Assembly (NCBI GenBank): GCA_964017145.1
Contig: OZ024845.1
Span: 2,480,001-2,544,000, forward strand
Length of the DNA: 64,000 nucleotides
Reading direction: 5' to 3'
Source: Agrocybe praecox
Lineage: Eukaryota; Basidiomycota; Agaricomycetes; Agaricales; Agrocybaceae
Made by a program: the position numbers and the translations under genes. The notes beneath the pieces were generated by a model. It did no database searches, was not told where the DNA came from, and saw nothing but the letters and a program-made list of their open reading frames with translations. This document shows, piece after piece, positions 47,027-59,449 of this stretch (position 1 is the stretch's first letter; each line of letters begins with the position of its first letter).

Positions 47027-47426
47027 TTACTTCCTGCGCTGATCATTATTTCTCCACTGATCAAAACTCCTCCTTATCCAGTGAAGGTTCGGAAGTTGAA
47101 ATTCTGTGTGTGACATAGAGCCTTGCACTCGACAACTTTGTGAGGCCACTACATGTGATGTAGGTTCCTGGATAATAAAGAGATTAATTAGCATAAAGTG
47201 ACAGACAACAGAACGAGAAAGATTATCATACATGTATATAGCAGATCAATTTGGCCAACCAACTTGTTCTCTTTTCGACAAAGAATGACCAGAGCCTATC
47301 TCGTTCAATGGCGTCCATATGATCAAAGATCTCCTGTAAAAGCTCGTCTCTTTCATAAATTGTTGGAAGGGAGCAGGCAGTTGTAAAAGAGTTTCGTCCT
47401 TGGCATACTAATGTGCGAGGGTTCAT
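47027..47426 (-). CDS. Small passenger gene A' of the second Plavaka cassette
   Basis: Two exons. The first encodes MNPRTLVCQGRNSFTTACSL and a helical DELLQEIFDHMDAIERDRLW; the donor lies at about 47233 (GTATGATAA) and the acceptor at about 47171 (TATCCAG). The second exon encodes EPTSHVVASQSCRVQG...NLHWIRRSFDQWRNNDQRRK. It is on the transposase strand and just upstream of it, the place held by gene A in the first cassette. No domain known. The sequence similarity to gene A is not convincing, so shared ancestry is only suggested by position. Confidence 0.5.
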
Positions 47427-47761
47427 TTGTGTATAGAAAGAAGAACACAGTGTACTTGGTGCGTCACGGTGGAAGTTTCGAATTCTTTGAAATGGAAATT
47501 CCCACGTATGTAAATGAATATATATAAACCAAAAGCTCGTCTTTTTCTTTTACCTGCTGGCAAGTTCCTTTTTATCCCTAGCTTGTACCCCTTTTACCTG
47601 CCCTTTGTCAACAAATGTTAAGAAAAAAAAAAACAAAAAAAAAGGTACGCTTTTTAGACCAATCTTAGTTTATGTCAATTAAAAAGCGGTAGACTTTCCT
47701 TCCAGACTCTGATTTACCTTTTCGAACGGATTTTGACATTCCTCCAATTCATCCCCGTTCC

Positions 47762-48414
47762 ATGGATGCAAAGCCTTACTCCCTTCCCATGTTCAACAAA
47801 AATCCACCTGTTCCACCTCAGCCCAGCCTTCAGTTTATGACATCATCAGACTTTGACCGCGACATTGAACCTACGAAGAAGGAATCTAGCTCAGATTATG
47901 GGAGTGATGATCATTCGTCTATGCCAGAGGATTCAGCAGAGCGGCTAGACTGGTATGAGAGACATTACAACAGGATGCCCATTGTTGATTACAATGCGCC
48001 ATATTCAAAGATGAAGGAAGTAGAACAGCGAACGGTATGTAGTGTCTAACCTACTGAGGAAAAAAAAGTATTGATATAAATGAACAGGTTTTTAAACGCT
48101 CAAGATCACTCTCTTCTCTTGACTTGGAGGCTGTCCCTGACTCCCAAGGACCATCGAAAAAGCGTATCAAGTGTGACAATGTTAATCTCGAAAAAACGCA
48201 TAATTCACCTTCTCCACCATCACAAAATGAAAATATTTCACCAGTGTCACGAAACGAGGATATTGCCCTTGTTGTACAAGAGTTAAAGGAACATATTAAG
48301 GAAGTGAATGAAACTATAACGGCGTCTTGCAATCATATACTATCCGTCATAGAGACAGAGCGTTGCATGTTGGGGAAATACTCTTATTTGCTTGACAAGT
48401 TACTTGATAATTAG
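47762..48414 (+). CDS. Plavaka passenger gene B', intact relative of gene B
   Basis: Two exons joined over an intron at about 48037-48087. Exon 1: MDAKPYSLPMFNKNPPVPPQ...AERLDWYERHYNRMPIVDYN. Exon 2: VFKRSRSLSSLDLEAVPDSQ, then KKRIKCDNVNLEK, a basic nuclear-signal-like patch, then a helical VQELKEHIKEVNETITASC tail. Shared with gene B: the YER.YN..P motif, S/P-rich middle, basic patch (KRVRF / KKRIK) and C-terminal helix. Divergent from A' and the transposase. Inferred: a DNA- or transposase-associated accessory protein; function unproven. Confidence 0.65.
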
Positions 48415-48785
48415 TTGTAGTCTGGTTTCAAGAAAATATCAATTACTCTGAATGTCTCTTGATAATTCATTACTTTATTCTGCAATCAGGAGCTCAACGC
48501 TTAGGATAAGATGTTCAGAAAGGAAGATTGATGTACTTCCCTGTTACTCTGGATTCTCATTAGCGCCCTAATGTCTTTAATATAGTAATATATATCCAGC
48601 CTTGAAATTTCTTCTTGCCTTATCGCTCTTTACTGCTCCTCAAGTGCTAAAACTTGTATAATTTAATAAACATATATATATCCCTTTCCAAACGAAGATG
48701 ACTGAAAAACACATTTAATTCATTGAATTGTGGCAGGAAAAAACATGAATATTTTAAAGAATGATCGAAAACAGGAATATATAAC
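48415..48785. other. Intergenic between passenger B' and F-box-like gene 2
   Basis: AT-rich and featureless; the right border of the second cassette probably lies here but no terminal repeat was recognised. Confidence 0.4.
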
Positions 48786-50722
48786 CTAGGTATCAGGCTG
48801 TTCACTCGACGGAAGAAGAGGGTCTCTATCCTCCTCAGGCATAGTGATCAGAGGATATTGAAATATGCGACGAGGAAGAAAAGGGTGGTGTTCATTCGGG
48901 TCTTCTTCTGCCCCCAGGTCATATATCTTCCAACGAGTTTTTCCAAAAGCATTTCTCTCTTTTTTATACAAGCGATCTTCCCCTTGTCGACGGCCATTGA
49001 AGATTTCTGATCCATCACAAAGACCATGAGCAATATAAACTCTCTCGATGGAAGGATTATGACTTGTCCATTTTTTCACAAAGGTCAATGCATCACGGGC
49101 GTTGCTGAGGTCTTCATCTTCAAGGGTGGTGTCTTCATCCTCAAGGTAGATATCTTTTAGGCTGTAACCATCTACACCGTTCTCCTCGTCATCATCTATG
49201 CCGCTCTCCTCCTCCTCCTCCATGTTGCTCTCTCCCTCATTCTCTCCCTCCTCAATGTCTCTCTCTTTCTTCTCATTGTTCATCTCCATGTAGCCCTTTC
49301 CCTCACCGCTTTCAACCTCACTCTCACTCTCACTGCTTTCTATCCCACTCTCACCACCCTCATCACTGTTAGCATCTTCGATATCATAATTTGGGCTGCT
49401 GGTCCAGTAGAGAGGAAGGGGGGTTCTGAGGGAGAACACCTTGAGAGAGGTACATTTCTCAAGGAGCTCATCCCAACCAAGATACTCGCGACTGTCCCAA
49501 GGTAAGAACTGTTCCTCATACTAAAGCAGTGTAAGTAATATATTGCCTCGGAATGCAAAAACGAACATACCGTTTGAGTGTTGTGATCAAAGTTAATCCT
49601 GAGAACAGTAAGAGTAGCGAAAACACTGTCCCATGTAGGTGATTGAAGGTAAAAAAGAAAATTGGCCCAGTCAGTGGCCAGCGTGATCTCTCGTATTCCC
49701 TCCTCGAGGATCGTTCTTCCAAGTTGTTCACAGATAACGCAGTTGATTGGAACTTCAAACTCTAGTGATATGAGACCACCAAATACAATCTGTCTTCGTG
49801 ACAGATCACTGAGTTCAGTTGGACGAACTGTTGTCGAAGCCATGACTACATGTTCAGTGGGGGAACTGGTTGTTGCTGTTGCTGTAGAAGTACCAGCTGC
49901 TGTTGGAGAAGTCGAACACGTTGTGGTTGCACTGGGAGGAGGTGTCATTCTAATTCTACCTAAAGGCCAATCTTGAATGAAGAACATTTGAGCGTTTTGG
50001 ATATATTGACGGATTTCCGTATTGTTTCGAAGGTGGGCATGATATCTTCTGCCTATCAAAGTCCAGATTTGACGGTCGTAGATTTGTTTACCATCCAAAG
50101 AATCGAAAAGACCATAGCGAAGAGTTTGAATGCATTTTTTGTTTTCCCCATCAAAGAAAAACTTGAAGATTCGATAGCATATTTCGGCAGGTAGTAGGTG
50201 TAGACCAGATATGAGGGTGTCAATTGAGAGGGCTTTGAGGCGAATATGGCCATAGCCACCATATTTTGGGAGATACCTATATACGCGGCGCATCTTGTCC
50301 TCGTCCTCATCCTCGTCCGGTGTCTCCTGTGTATCATCTCCATCGTCACTTCCACCATCCCCTGTTCCACCAACCCGATCCCCAGATCCACCAACCCGAT
50401 CCCCTGTTCCACCAACCCAATCTCTCATTCCACCAACTCCATCCCCCGTCCCACCAACCTGATCTCCCATCCAACCAACCTGATCTCCCATCCCACCAAC
50501 CCTATCCCCCGTCCCACCATCATTTCTACCCTCCCCCATCCCACCAACACAATCCCCCACCCCACCAACTCCATCCCCACCATCATCTCTACCCTCACCC
50601 GTTCCACCAACTCTGTCACCTGTTCCAGGCCCACCAACTCCATCCCCACCGTCAATTCTACCGTCTCCAGCCCCATTGCCACCTTCTTTGGTCCTCCAAT
50701 TTACACCATCCATTCGGTCCAT
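48786..50722 (-). CDS. F-box-like lineage-specific protein, paralog 2
   Basis: Two exons; intron about 49570-49521 (GTATGTTCG...CTTTAG). The start MDRMDGVNWRTKEGGNG leads into a Gly-rich region (50690-50350) of repeated GGTGDRVGG / GGMGDQVGW units. Then LHLLPAEICYRIFKFFFDGE (F-box-like), IYDRQIWTLIGRRYHAHLRN, LSRRQIVFGGLISLEFEVPI, RTILEEGIREITLATDW, FSLRTPLPLYWTSS, an acidic Glu/Asp/Ser tract, and a MPEEDRDPLLPSSEQPDT tail. Same architecture as 11274-12653. No stops. Inferred: SCF-type adaptor; weak match. Confidence 0.75.
50350..50690 (-). repeat. Coding minisatellite in F-box-like gene 2
   Basis: Imperfect units of 21-24 nt (core GGTTGGTGGGA on the minus strand) repeat about 14 times and encode Gly/Asp/Val/Arg units. 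The high repeat purity opens long frames on the opposite strand, which are not genes. Confidence 0.75.
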
Positions 50723-50891
50723 TTACTGCCTCAATCAAGAGGTTTGTTGGAAGCAGCTAAAAAGACTCGGTAGAGAGTGGTTTCGACAAGAGATAGTATT
50801 CAGGGAGTAACGTGGAGGAGAGCAAGCTAAGAGCAATTGTTTCTGACAGGAGATATTTGGAGAGCAACGTGAAGGTGATAAGTTCAAAAAT

Positions 50892-51850
50892 GTGATGCCG
50901 TTCGATTTCTTGGAAATCGAATTTCCCACGCTCAACCATGATGTCTTTAGATATCTGTTTTACTCTTCCTCACTCACCAGTCCATCAGCCAGCTCAAATG
51001 CAGCAATGAACCGAGAACTTATTGAGAGCTTGGAATACTCACTTTCCACCTCGGCGCTTAGCTTCAGTTTCTCACAAAGGATCTCCCTGGATGCTGGGAT
51101 GGTTCAACCGTTACCATTTCAAGAACCTCAAGAGGGATCTGTGCCTTATAAAATGCACGCCGTTATCAACAAGAATGATTCAATATCCTGCTAAGCAATC
51201 AGGCGTGGACGAGAGCGCGGCAGCGACCCCAGGTTCACCCAAGTCTGTTAGCGACACCCCTGCTGCTAGAATTGATGATAGTCCATCACCAAGTATCGGT
51301 ATCGCGGCGGCGCGCCTACTCGAGGTTGAACCTGAGAAGGAATGGTGGCGAAACATCGCGCGAGATTGGTATGGTACTGAACTGGCGGAGCAACCAAGAA
51401 CAGGTAAACTCCACCGCCACCTTGGTCTGTTGTCGAGGAAAGGCGAGTCAAAGGAACTCCGCGCCGTTTACCACTTTGTCAACAGGTTTGTTTTTGTTCA
51501 TTTAAGTGGGCTCGTTTCTAATTGGCAAATGTATAGTTTAACGACCCTGCATCTATTTCCAACGTCCCGCGAATCCATATTGAATATGTGGACTTTACCA
51601 GCGCAGGGACGGCAATCAGTACCTGACGCGCGTGCTTCCGACTTGTTTGTTCTTCTCCATGGAATGATTCCGACCGCCATTGACGCGCCTAATCGAGAGG
51701 CTGGAGATCGAAGGAGCCGAAGAACGCGACTGGATCATGATGGCCATTATCAATATCAGATCCATCTTCGAGTATGGCAGACCAAGTAGCTTACTACTGC
51801 AACACCATGCACTGCAACACCGGGTTTGGCAACGTCGTCTGCTACGTTGA
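50892..51850 (+). pseudogene. Est1/SMG7-like (telomerase/NMD factor) pseudogene
   Basis: Known: Est1/SMG7 proteins have a TPR-like 14-3-3 fold and act in nonsense-mediated decay or telomere maintenance. Seen on the plus strand: KEWWRNIARDWYGTELAEQP...GKLHRHLGLLSR...LRAVYHFVN, a frame break, TLHLFPTSRESILNMW, PDARASDLFVLLHGM, a second break, then IERLEIEGAEERDWIMMAII..IRSIFEYGRPSS. The order fits the conserved TPR and Est1-DNA/RNA-binding region, but intervening segments are lost and at least two frameshifts occur. The N-terminal piece (50892-51190) has no clear match. Assigned on recall of the family. Confidence 0.55.
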
Positions 51851-51884
51851 ATTCGATATTGACGACGACCGTTTCGTCCCTGCC

Positions 51885-54800
51885 AGGTATCGCTCCCAAT
51901 GCCAATTTCACACCTCGAACGAGTCCGCTTCCCACCTCGGCTTCATGAATCATCATCATCATATGGTGAGCGGTGGGAACGAGGTGGTCATCGCGGTGGG
52001 GGCAGAGGCAGAGACATTCCTCGTGGCGCGCCGAGGAAGTTCCCAAATGTTACGCTTCGTGTAAACAATATACCAGGAGCGCAGCAGCAACATCGGCCTT
52101 TCTTCCAAACCCCGGTACAAACGCCAGAACCGGAGGAATCTTACATCAGTGTCGACGAACAGGGTGTGGAGGAAGAAGGCTTTGACGAGGAAATCGGAGA
52201 CGATGAAGAACAGACTGAGCAAGACTATACCAATGAGCCATTGTTCCAAGGAATTCACGAGCCGGAGTTGGAGACAGCGGAGGAACGCGAAAAGTTTTAT
52301 CAAGAGGTCCGTATGTTTTTCTTTCTTATTCAGTAAAACGAAACCAATACCCGGTATAGCTAGTAAAAGCCAGAGAAATTGAAAGGAAAAAAGCAATTGC
52401 AGAAGGAAAGATGGATGATCCTCTTGTGCCAAAACGACTGGAGGATGCTATATCCATTGTCGGAACTTGCATGGACATGTGCCCTCGCTTCGAGAGGTAT
52501 CGACGTGAACGTGAAAACAATCTCTTTGAATGGGAAATGGTAAGCATATTCATGTCTATACTTCAATTAAGAAAACTACTCTGATGTCTGCAAAGATTCC
52601 CGGAACGAAAAGGGTTAACCACAATCGTGTAGTCAAAATGTACGAATGAGCTGCGGGAGATAAAACTCTGCCCTCTGACTTGCGTCCACTGCATGTCCTC
52701 AAGGTAAATTCCAAAGTTCTTCTGCGTTTACGCATTCTGAATTGAGTTGAACAGCGAACGTTGGACTACCTCTTCCATGATCGCTGCACCCGGTTTCATA
52801 TTCTTGCACTCCACTTCGAATGAGACCGAGCGGGATTTTCGATACCTTTGGAAGAGCAACAATTGATGAACAGTTGAGGAAATATCTTTTCGCATTTAGA
52901 ATCTCATTAACATCCAGCGTATCAGCACTCCAAAGCTTGAAAGAGTTCCACGAGGACCAGCGTGGGAGATACGAGTCTCCTAACGAGCTTGAAATGCACG
53001 TGTATCATCGATTAATCCACATCCGTGACCAAAAGGAATGCCATGAAGATATTCCCGACTCGATTACCTCTCATCCCGTCTTCAAGCTTACGACGCAATT
53101 CTGCCTTCACGTGCAGCAGGAAAGCGCTCCCATCAGCAAGTCCTCAAAGCTCATTTACTGAAGAAGGCATGCAAATTTTCGGGCAACTCGCTGCAGTCCT
53201 TAGCGAGCAGGGCAGCCGAGTCATGGTTTACCTCGTAGCATGCCTGCTGGAACGGCTATTCGGGAAAGATACCATTGACGATATTGAGAGCATCAAGGGC
53301 GACTTAACTATATCGGATATTATCGATGGCAAATTCTCTCATGGTCAAGTCGAAGAAGTCCAACGAGAATATGCAGCAGAAGGAAGCGGGGAGGTTGAAG
53401 AGGGGGGATACGACGAAGAAGATGAATTAGAGGGGGATTACGAAGAGGAGTACGAGGAAGTTGAGGAAGCGGCACAACCTGCAGCTCCGGTACCCCTCCA
53501 GGCAAATGTCACAGAGTGGCTTTCAAACAACATCACAATGTCCGCAAAGCCCTTGACATGGCAGCCTACTCTTCCTGCATTTCCATCTAATTCTTCGTCA
53601 CCATCAGCTGCCGCAGGAAGTGCATTTACTGGTTTGGTAACGCAGCCCAACGTCTTTGGGTCTGTCTTTGGGAATTCAGTTTTGCCAGCGACGACCCCCG
53701 CGTCAACTTCTGCGGCTCCTAAACCTGCATCAGTCTCGGTTTTTGGCAATTTGACCCGCCAACACACAACCGTCAATCTTTGGCACTTTTTCGACGAGTC
53801 CAGCTACCGCCGCACCAGCACAGGAAAAACAAACGTCGCAAAATAGTTCTGCTGCATTTTCCAATTTATCAAATGGTTTTTCCGTATAGCCTACTCCACA
53901 ACCTTCAAACATCTTTGGTAAGTCCTGCAGTTTTCAATGTTCTTATGCATCCACATATTGATATTCTGTCTTAAAGGTCAATCGACAAATTCTACCCCTC
54001 CTGCACCTTCACCTTCACCCGAACCCCTCACAAGCCAACCAACCTTGCTTGTTTCTGTATTTGGTGGATCTGCATTCTCCAACAATGCGATTAATGGCAT
54101 TTTTTTTTCTCTCCCTCAGAACCCCCAAAAACAGGTGCTTTGATGAATCCGAAAGCTCTCGAATTTAAACCTTCACCCACATCTTCCTTATTTTCTCAAC
54201 CGTTCAACTTCCCCTCAAATAACACTAACGGAAAGTCGGTCGCCACGCCATTTTCGACTGTGATTCCCACAACTACACCTTCGACAACAATGTCCACTCC
54301 TCAAACTATCGGAAATAATCTCTTTAACCTTCCGATCCTTGCATCCCAACCACATCAAGTACAACCCCAGCAAATACAACCCCAAACTCTGTCCTTCACC
54401 AAACCGACTCCGCCAATGACCAAGACTCCACCATCTTTCTTCAATAAACCCAGCCCTCCTTCATCAACCACACCTCCATTACTGGAAAACTGATACCAAC
54501 GCATCGTCAGGCTCCAGCTCACCATCGTCCATTGCTTCACCACAAGTTCCGCTCCCGATGCTCAAGAAACAACCTATTTCTCTCCCTTCAACACCGACCA
54601 TGCAACTTCAACCGCCTGGGACATCTGCGAAATAGTCTGGCAGGGTCGCCGTCTTCTTCCTTCAGCTCGTCTTCAAGTCAGGAAATCCTCTCGCCACTCG
54701 TGATGGGGTCGCCGATGACGTCTGTCCAGCCTCTGAACAACTACTCACCACTGTTGACGCCTCGAGCACCGAGGATCTTCCTCGTCTCATCGCCACCTAA

Positions 54801-57134
54801 AAGCACGAAAAGAAAGGGCAAGGCACGCGATGAGTCGGAGTATAAGCCTGAAAAAATGGCAGCGTTGGAGAAGCAGGCTTTGGTATTTGAGCAGAAGAGC
54901 TTGATTGTCAAGGGTGCATTCAAGAGATGGATGACAATTACGACGGATAGAGCTGCGGCATATTTGGAAGCGCGAAGACATGGAGATGAGTATCATGCCA
55001 AGTTGCGGAAATTGACGAACGGACAATTGCCTTTCCGGACATCGAGAAATGAGCATGGGCATGGGATGGTCGTTGTTGGGGATAGAAAGAGGCAATTGTT
55101 GGATAGTGGTTTGCAGGAAAGCACGTCTTGACACTGGATTAAGAAACCACGAAAACGGATTTCGAGCAAGTATTGTCCGCCAAGGACAGACGAGGAGCTG
55201 GCAAAGCGATTGAAAGAGGTGCATAGTGTTTTTCCTCGTGTGCGTTTATTCGTGGACCTGACTTCATTATTATCAATTTCCTTCTTTCTTTCTTTTTCGC
55301 TGCTCCCTCCTCGCTCTTAATACTACCATGGTCTTCGTCAACAATCGTTGATGAAATTAGAACCACAAAGAACACGAACTACGATGGGCGCCAGGATCAT
55401 TCTTACAAGTTATTAGGAAACACATCAAATCGCTAAATCCTTCGTCGTTGAAGATGCCTTGGAATATTTGGCTGTCGATGAACCCAAACAGCGACGCTAC
55501 TGCAATCTAGTTAGAACGCAAGTTCAACGTACCTACTTCTGGGACATGGTCAAGTGAATCGGTTTTCTCGATACCACTGTCATCCGCCAGCGGTCCGTCT
55601 GGTTATCCTGGTCTTATTATATCTAAGTGTTCGCCATTGGGTGATATTGCAGATGATTTGGAGAAGTCAGTAATTTTTGAAATGTTAACTGTTGTTTTTT
55701 GTTTTTGATATTTTCCCGAATAGGAAATATCGTGTATTGGACGATTGCTCGCGCCTACGATAAATCATAAAGGCTCTTCCACCCAAACGGCACTTTATTC
55801 CTTCGCCCTTGATCATCTCGTGGACTGGAGGTGATAAAGACGAGGTCGCGGCTGATTTCTACGATATGGTCAGTCTTACCAATTAATTATGACTTCCAGG
55901 ACTTTTACTAATCTGTATCTATATCTATTAGGTGAAAAAGCTTGTAGCGGACTCGACGATTCTGAGCTACCAGCAATTCGCCATGACATCTGCGACGAAG
56001 GATCTGGATAACAAGCTGCAAGCTATGTTATCATCCTTAAACATCGACGCAGAAGGAAATTGGTTCGATCACTCACGTTGAAGGGCGCTTTCAAGGTCTT
56101 TGAGCAGACTTTTGGGCTTTTCCTGAATGAGTGGATGGAGAACTGCAACACCTATGGACGATGTGGGTTAATTTGTGTTTTCTTACTATCGCTGGTGCTT
56201 ATTTTATTTATCTTCGTTCAGTCAATTGGAGCCTGTACGGCCATATTGTCCAAGTGGCAATTAAATTGTTGAACATCATGTCTGCGTCGGTGCAGTCGTT
56301 GCTGAATCTTTCTGGTTCAGTCACTCCTTTGCCTGAATTTGACGGACCGCAGCTGGATGATAGCGAGTAAGTATCGTCTTACCTTTTTCTATGAAGTGAA
56401 ATTTATGGATGCCTTCCAGTTCTGCCTATGATGATTGTATCGAATGGTTGTCGACCCTCGACTGTCGAGAGGACGCAAAAATGGTGGCGATGGACTTGAA
56501 GTCTCACCAAGATATCGAACAAGGTTAGCTCACGAATTCATGATCGCCTGTTAGGCTATGTTGTAATCATGATTTTCTTTAAAGATTTCCCTGCCCAAAT
56601 CTTCATCGAGCACCTTTTCGAATTAATCGAAACACAACTCGATCGAACGTATCCACAGGCTGTGTCTGAACAGAAGCCTGTGCTAATTACCGCCATCGAT
56701 TTGACGCTGCAGTCATACAAGGATGCTCAGCAGCCTCTGCAGATGAAGCTATTGCAGCTATACAACTTTAGCGTCCGCCGATCACCAAAGAGACGTACGT
56801 ACTCGATTGTGACCACTGACCATGGGAGGTTAGTAGATTGTCTCATTCATTCAGTCATATCTGTCTGACTTGCTTCCTTCTTAGTCCTGAAGCAAAGAGA
56901 CCTCGATTGTCTAAATCCATCGCTTCGTATACCAACGAAGACCGGAGCGCTCCTTCAACGCCTCAGATGAACGGGAATGGGCGACGTGGGGATACGCCTT
57001 CACCTACGAACAATGTGATATCACTGGCTACTAGTACTGCCGCGGAAAAAGAGAAGGACACTCCTTCAGTCACGGTAGCAATGCTGAGGGCATTGACAAG
57101 GGATTTGAAGAAGAAATATGTTGCTTCGTCATGA
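51885..57134 (+). pseudogene. SAC3/GANP mRNA-export factor pseudogene
   Basis: Known: Sac3 is the scaffold of the TREX-2 complex at the nuclear pore. Seen in order: Gly/Arg-rich start, LEDAISIVGTCMDMCPRFER, FEWEM-IPGTKRVNHNRVVK (Sac3 core), TLDYLFHD joined directly to RFHILALHFE (the segment between is missing), GMQIFGQLAAVLSEQGSRVM, ERLFGKDTIDDIESIKGDLT, an acidic tract, FG-type repeats (VFGSVFGN), KRKGKARDESEYKPEKMAAL, then SGYPGLIISKCSPLGDIADD, DNKLQAMLSSLNID, LTLKGAFKVFEQTFGLFLNE, CREDAKMVAMDLKSHQDIEQ and a VAMLRALTRDLKKKYVASS end. Disabled by TGA at 52647-52649 and 52821-52823, TAG near 55512, an internal deletion and frame changes. The C-terminal third is well kept. Confidence 0.85.
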
Positions 57135-57400
57135 CGCTTTTCTTTTCTTTTCTGCACTCAAAATCAATTCGGAATTTGCTGTCACATTCTTTTATATAGG
57201 TGTATTTTATTTTGTCGTTGTTTTCATATCATAATCCTCTGTAGTTTTATTATCCACTTCCGTTTTTGCATTGGTCACTACATTCTATAGAATCAAGGGG
57301 ATTCTGGTCGTAATTACACGTTATGAGTCAATTCGACTGTGCCGAAAGGATCGAAAGCCGTCAAATGACCCGGCTAAGTGGAATGGACGGATCCGGCCGT
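57135..57400. other. Spacer between SAC3 and FHA copies
   Basis: AT-rich, no exon seen. Shorter than 300 bases but it likely contained the 5' exon of the FHA gene. Confidence 0.3.
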
Positions 57401-57414
57401 GTGGGTTGATACGA

Positions 57415-58626
57415 TGAAATTGTCTTTCTGGGTCAGACTTCAGCTTCAACGTTCAACGTCATCAAGGCCTGCGCAGCGCCCAGTAACGGGTGCCATGATC
57501 CTGCAAGTGCTATCTTTCGCTGCGCAGTCGTCAGTCGCAAGCATGCAAAGATTGCTTTCTCAGATAGTGGACATGTACGAGTCCATAAGTTTATCGCAAT
57601 CATTCTTAAACTAACATGTCTTGGATCCAGGCATATCTCATCGATCTCGGTTCGCATCATGGTACTCATATCCGCAAACCTGGAGAAAAGTTCTCCAAGG
57701 TAATTAAGGCGGAGACACCAACGGTGTTGGTCGATGGTGATATAGTCACCTTTGGCAAATCAGTGGGCAAGGGAGACGAATTAGTTCGTCCAATTGTTGC
57801 TCGTATTGAGCTGCTTGAAGCCGGCCAAAGCAACGCAAATCTTGCTCCAGTTGCGTTCAAACCTCTCGTGGTTCCTTATTCATCCGCTAGTACCCCTTCC
57901 ACACCAGAGAGGTCCCATGGCAAGTCAACTTCAGGCCGCTATGGTATTCATGCCTCTTCGTCATCTTCCGACGAATCTCCATCGTCTAATTCGGGGATTT
58001 ATTCCGATATTGAAGAGATCTCACCGCCTCCATTCTTCGCAAAGCCTGCAGAGCCTGAGGTCAATGCCGATTGCGGGATTAAATCCAACAACAATAACAA
58101 CGTCAGCAGCAGCAGCAGCAACGACGCACCAAGTAATGGCAACTCCCTGAATTTGTTTGCATACAATGTTCTCAAGAGATTCCTACCTCCTGATCAAACA
58201 CCCCCTTCTCCTCGACGACTTCCTTCTGTGACAGAGATCGTCGAAAGACCTCTTGCTCACATGTCGTCTATTTTCTTCGGTCCAGAACCCGTACGCACAC
58301 CACCCGAGTACAGCCCTGCAAGAGACATTGTTCCCACTGACGAACTCGATATCAATTTCCTGTCACCTGTAGTAGGCTTTGACGCTTCAGATCACGATAT
58401 CTACAAAAACAAGGACTCTCCCCGCAATTGCGCTTTCCAACATTCTCGTTCAAATTCACCAATGGATCTCGCAAGCCCTCTGCCAGCTGCAGAAGTCGTT
58501 GTTTCGAGACCTCTGTCTATCCCACCACCTGCTCAACCAATGTTACCTGGGTCTTACCCTCCGCTTGTAGAATTTACACGTTTGCCTTTCTCTTCTGATG
58601 CTGGCCACAGTGATCCAGGGGATTAA
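57415..58626 (+). pseudogene. FHA-domain protein, 5' exon missing
   Basis: Exon about 57415-57571 reads IVFLGQTSASTFNVIKACAA...DPASAIFRCAVVSRKHAKIA, intron 57572-57628 (GTACGAG...GATCCAG), then AYLIDLGSHHGTHIRKPGEK...LVDGDIVTFGKSVG: the SRKHA and SxHGT/LxDGD-type elements of a phosphothreonine-binding FHA domain, at its expected spacing. A Ser/Pro/Asn-rich tail with an (AGC)n run (58106-58120) follows, stop 58626. In the exon frame a TGA lies upstream and no ATG or earlier FHA strands are found, so the start is missing or in an unrecognised exon. The visible part has no internal stop. Confidence 0.65.
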
Positions 58627-58712
58627 GGCGAGCGCATGGATGAAGGTCCAGAGATCGTTGCTTCACCCGCCAATTGTTCTAGCAACGATTCATTCACATC
58701 CGCTTCGCATCC

Positions 58713-59393
58713 ATGTCTTCCCATTCAATGACACCCTCCATGACCCATTCCCATTCCACACCAGTATCACCCGCTCGCTCCCATACACCCGCACCTACAA
58801 TCCCAAGATCTCACACACCTGGCGTGTCGTCTCTGAGGTCCCACACTCCCGGCCCAGGACTGTCCTCTGCATCAGCAGCCGCAGCAGCTCTTCCACCTTC
58901 TATACCGCGCTCGCATACACCTGGGCCTAGTTTATCGCATGCATCCTCCATGCGCTCCCATACACCGACACCATCATCGCACTACTATACTGCGTCGATG
59001 TCTTTGTCCTCTTCGGGTGCGTATGGTGCACCTCCGGTACCTTCCATCTCCTTGCGCTACGCTACACCCGCACCCGGCTCTGTGTCCACATCAATGCCAC
59101 ACCATACGCAGATGCCTTCCCCGCTCATCCCTCCCAAGCCTCGTCGTCTCTCTACTCCCCCGTCCCCACCCAAGATGATGACGCGCAGCACAAGCGAGGA
59201 GAAGGCAAACGCGCATGAGCGTTGGATACCTTCTATGCAGGGGCATACGCACCAGCACCAGCATGCAGCGGATGACAATTTTGTCATTCATCCGGCGCGT
59301 GATGGAAGGGACAAGCTGGGGCTCGGTATGAACAGGAGTGCAACTGTGAGGCCTCTGTCGAGGGCTGGTGGGTTTTGGAGTCGATTTTCTTAG
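58713..59393 (+). CDS. Ser/Pro/His-rich low-complexity frame, probably the detached tail of the FHA protein
   Basis: 226 codons with repeated RSHTPGP/RSHTPAP units (58770-58960), then PSPLIPPKPRRLSTPPSPPK, TRSTSEEKANAHERWIPSMQ and a basic-aromatic end AGGFWSRFS. No folded domain. It follows the stop of the FHA frame by 86 nt in another phase, so it is more likely a frameshifted continuation than an independent gene. TP/SP sites suggest phospho-regulation in the ancestor. Confidence 0.4.
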   Translation: MSSHSMTPSMTHSHSTPVSPARSHTPAPTIPRSHTPGVSSLRSHTPGPGLSSASAAAAALPPSIPRSHTPGPSLSHASSMRSHTPTPSSHYYTASMSLSSSGAYGAPPVPSISLRYATPAPGSVSTSMPHHTQMPSPLIPPKPRRLSTPPSPPKMMTRSTSEEKANAHERWIPSMQGHTHQHQHAADDNFVIHPARDGRDKLGLGMNRSATVRPLSRAGGFWSRFS

Positions 59394-59449
59394 ATTGGAG
59401 GGTGTTCTGTGCTGCTCTTTCTGGATTCTTCCCTTCAACGTTTTTACCT

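Noticed and set aside
50246..50773. Pro/Ser-rich frames opposite the F-box-like gene 2 start
   Set aside because: Shadows of the Gly-rich coding repeat on the other strand.
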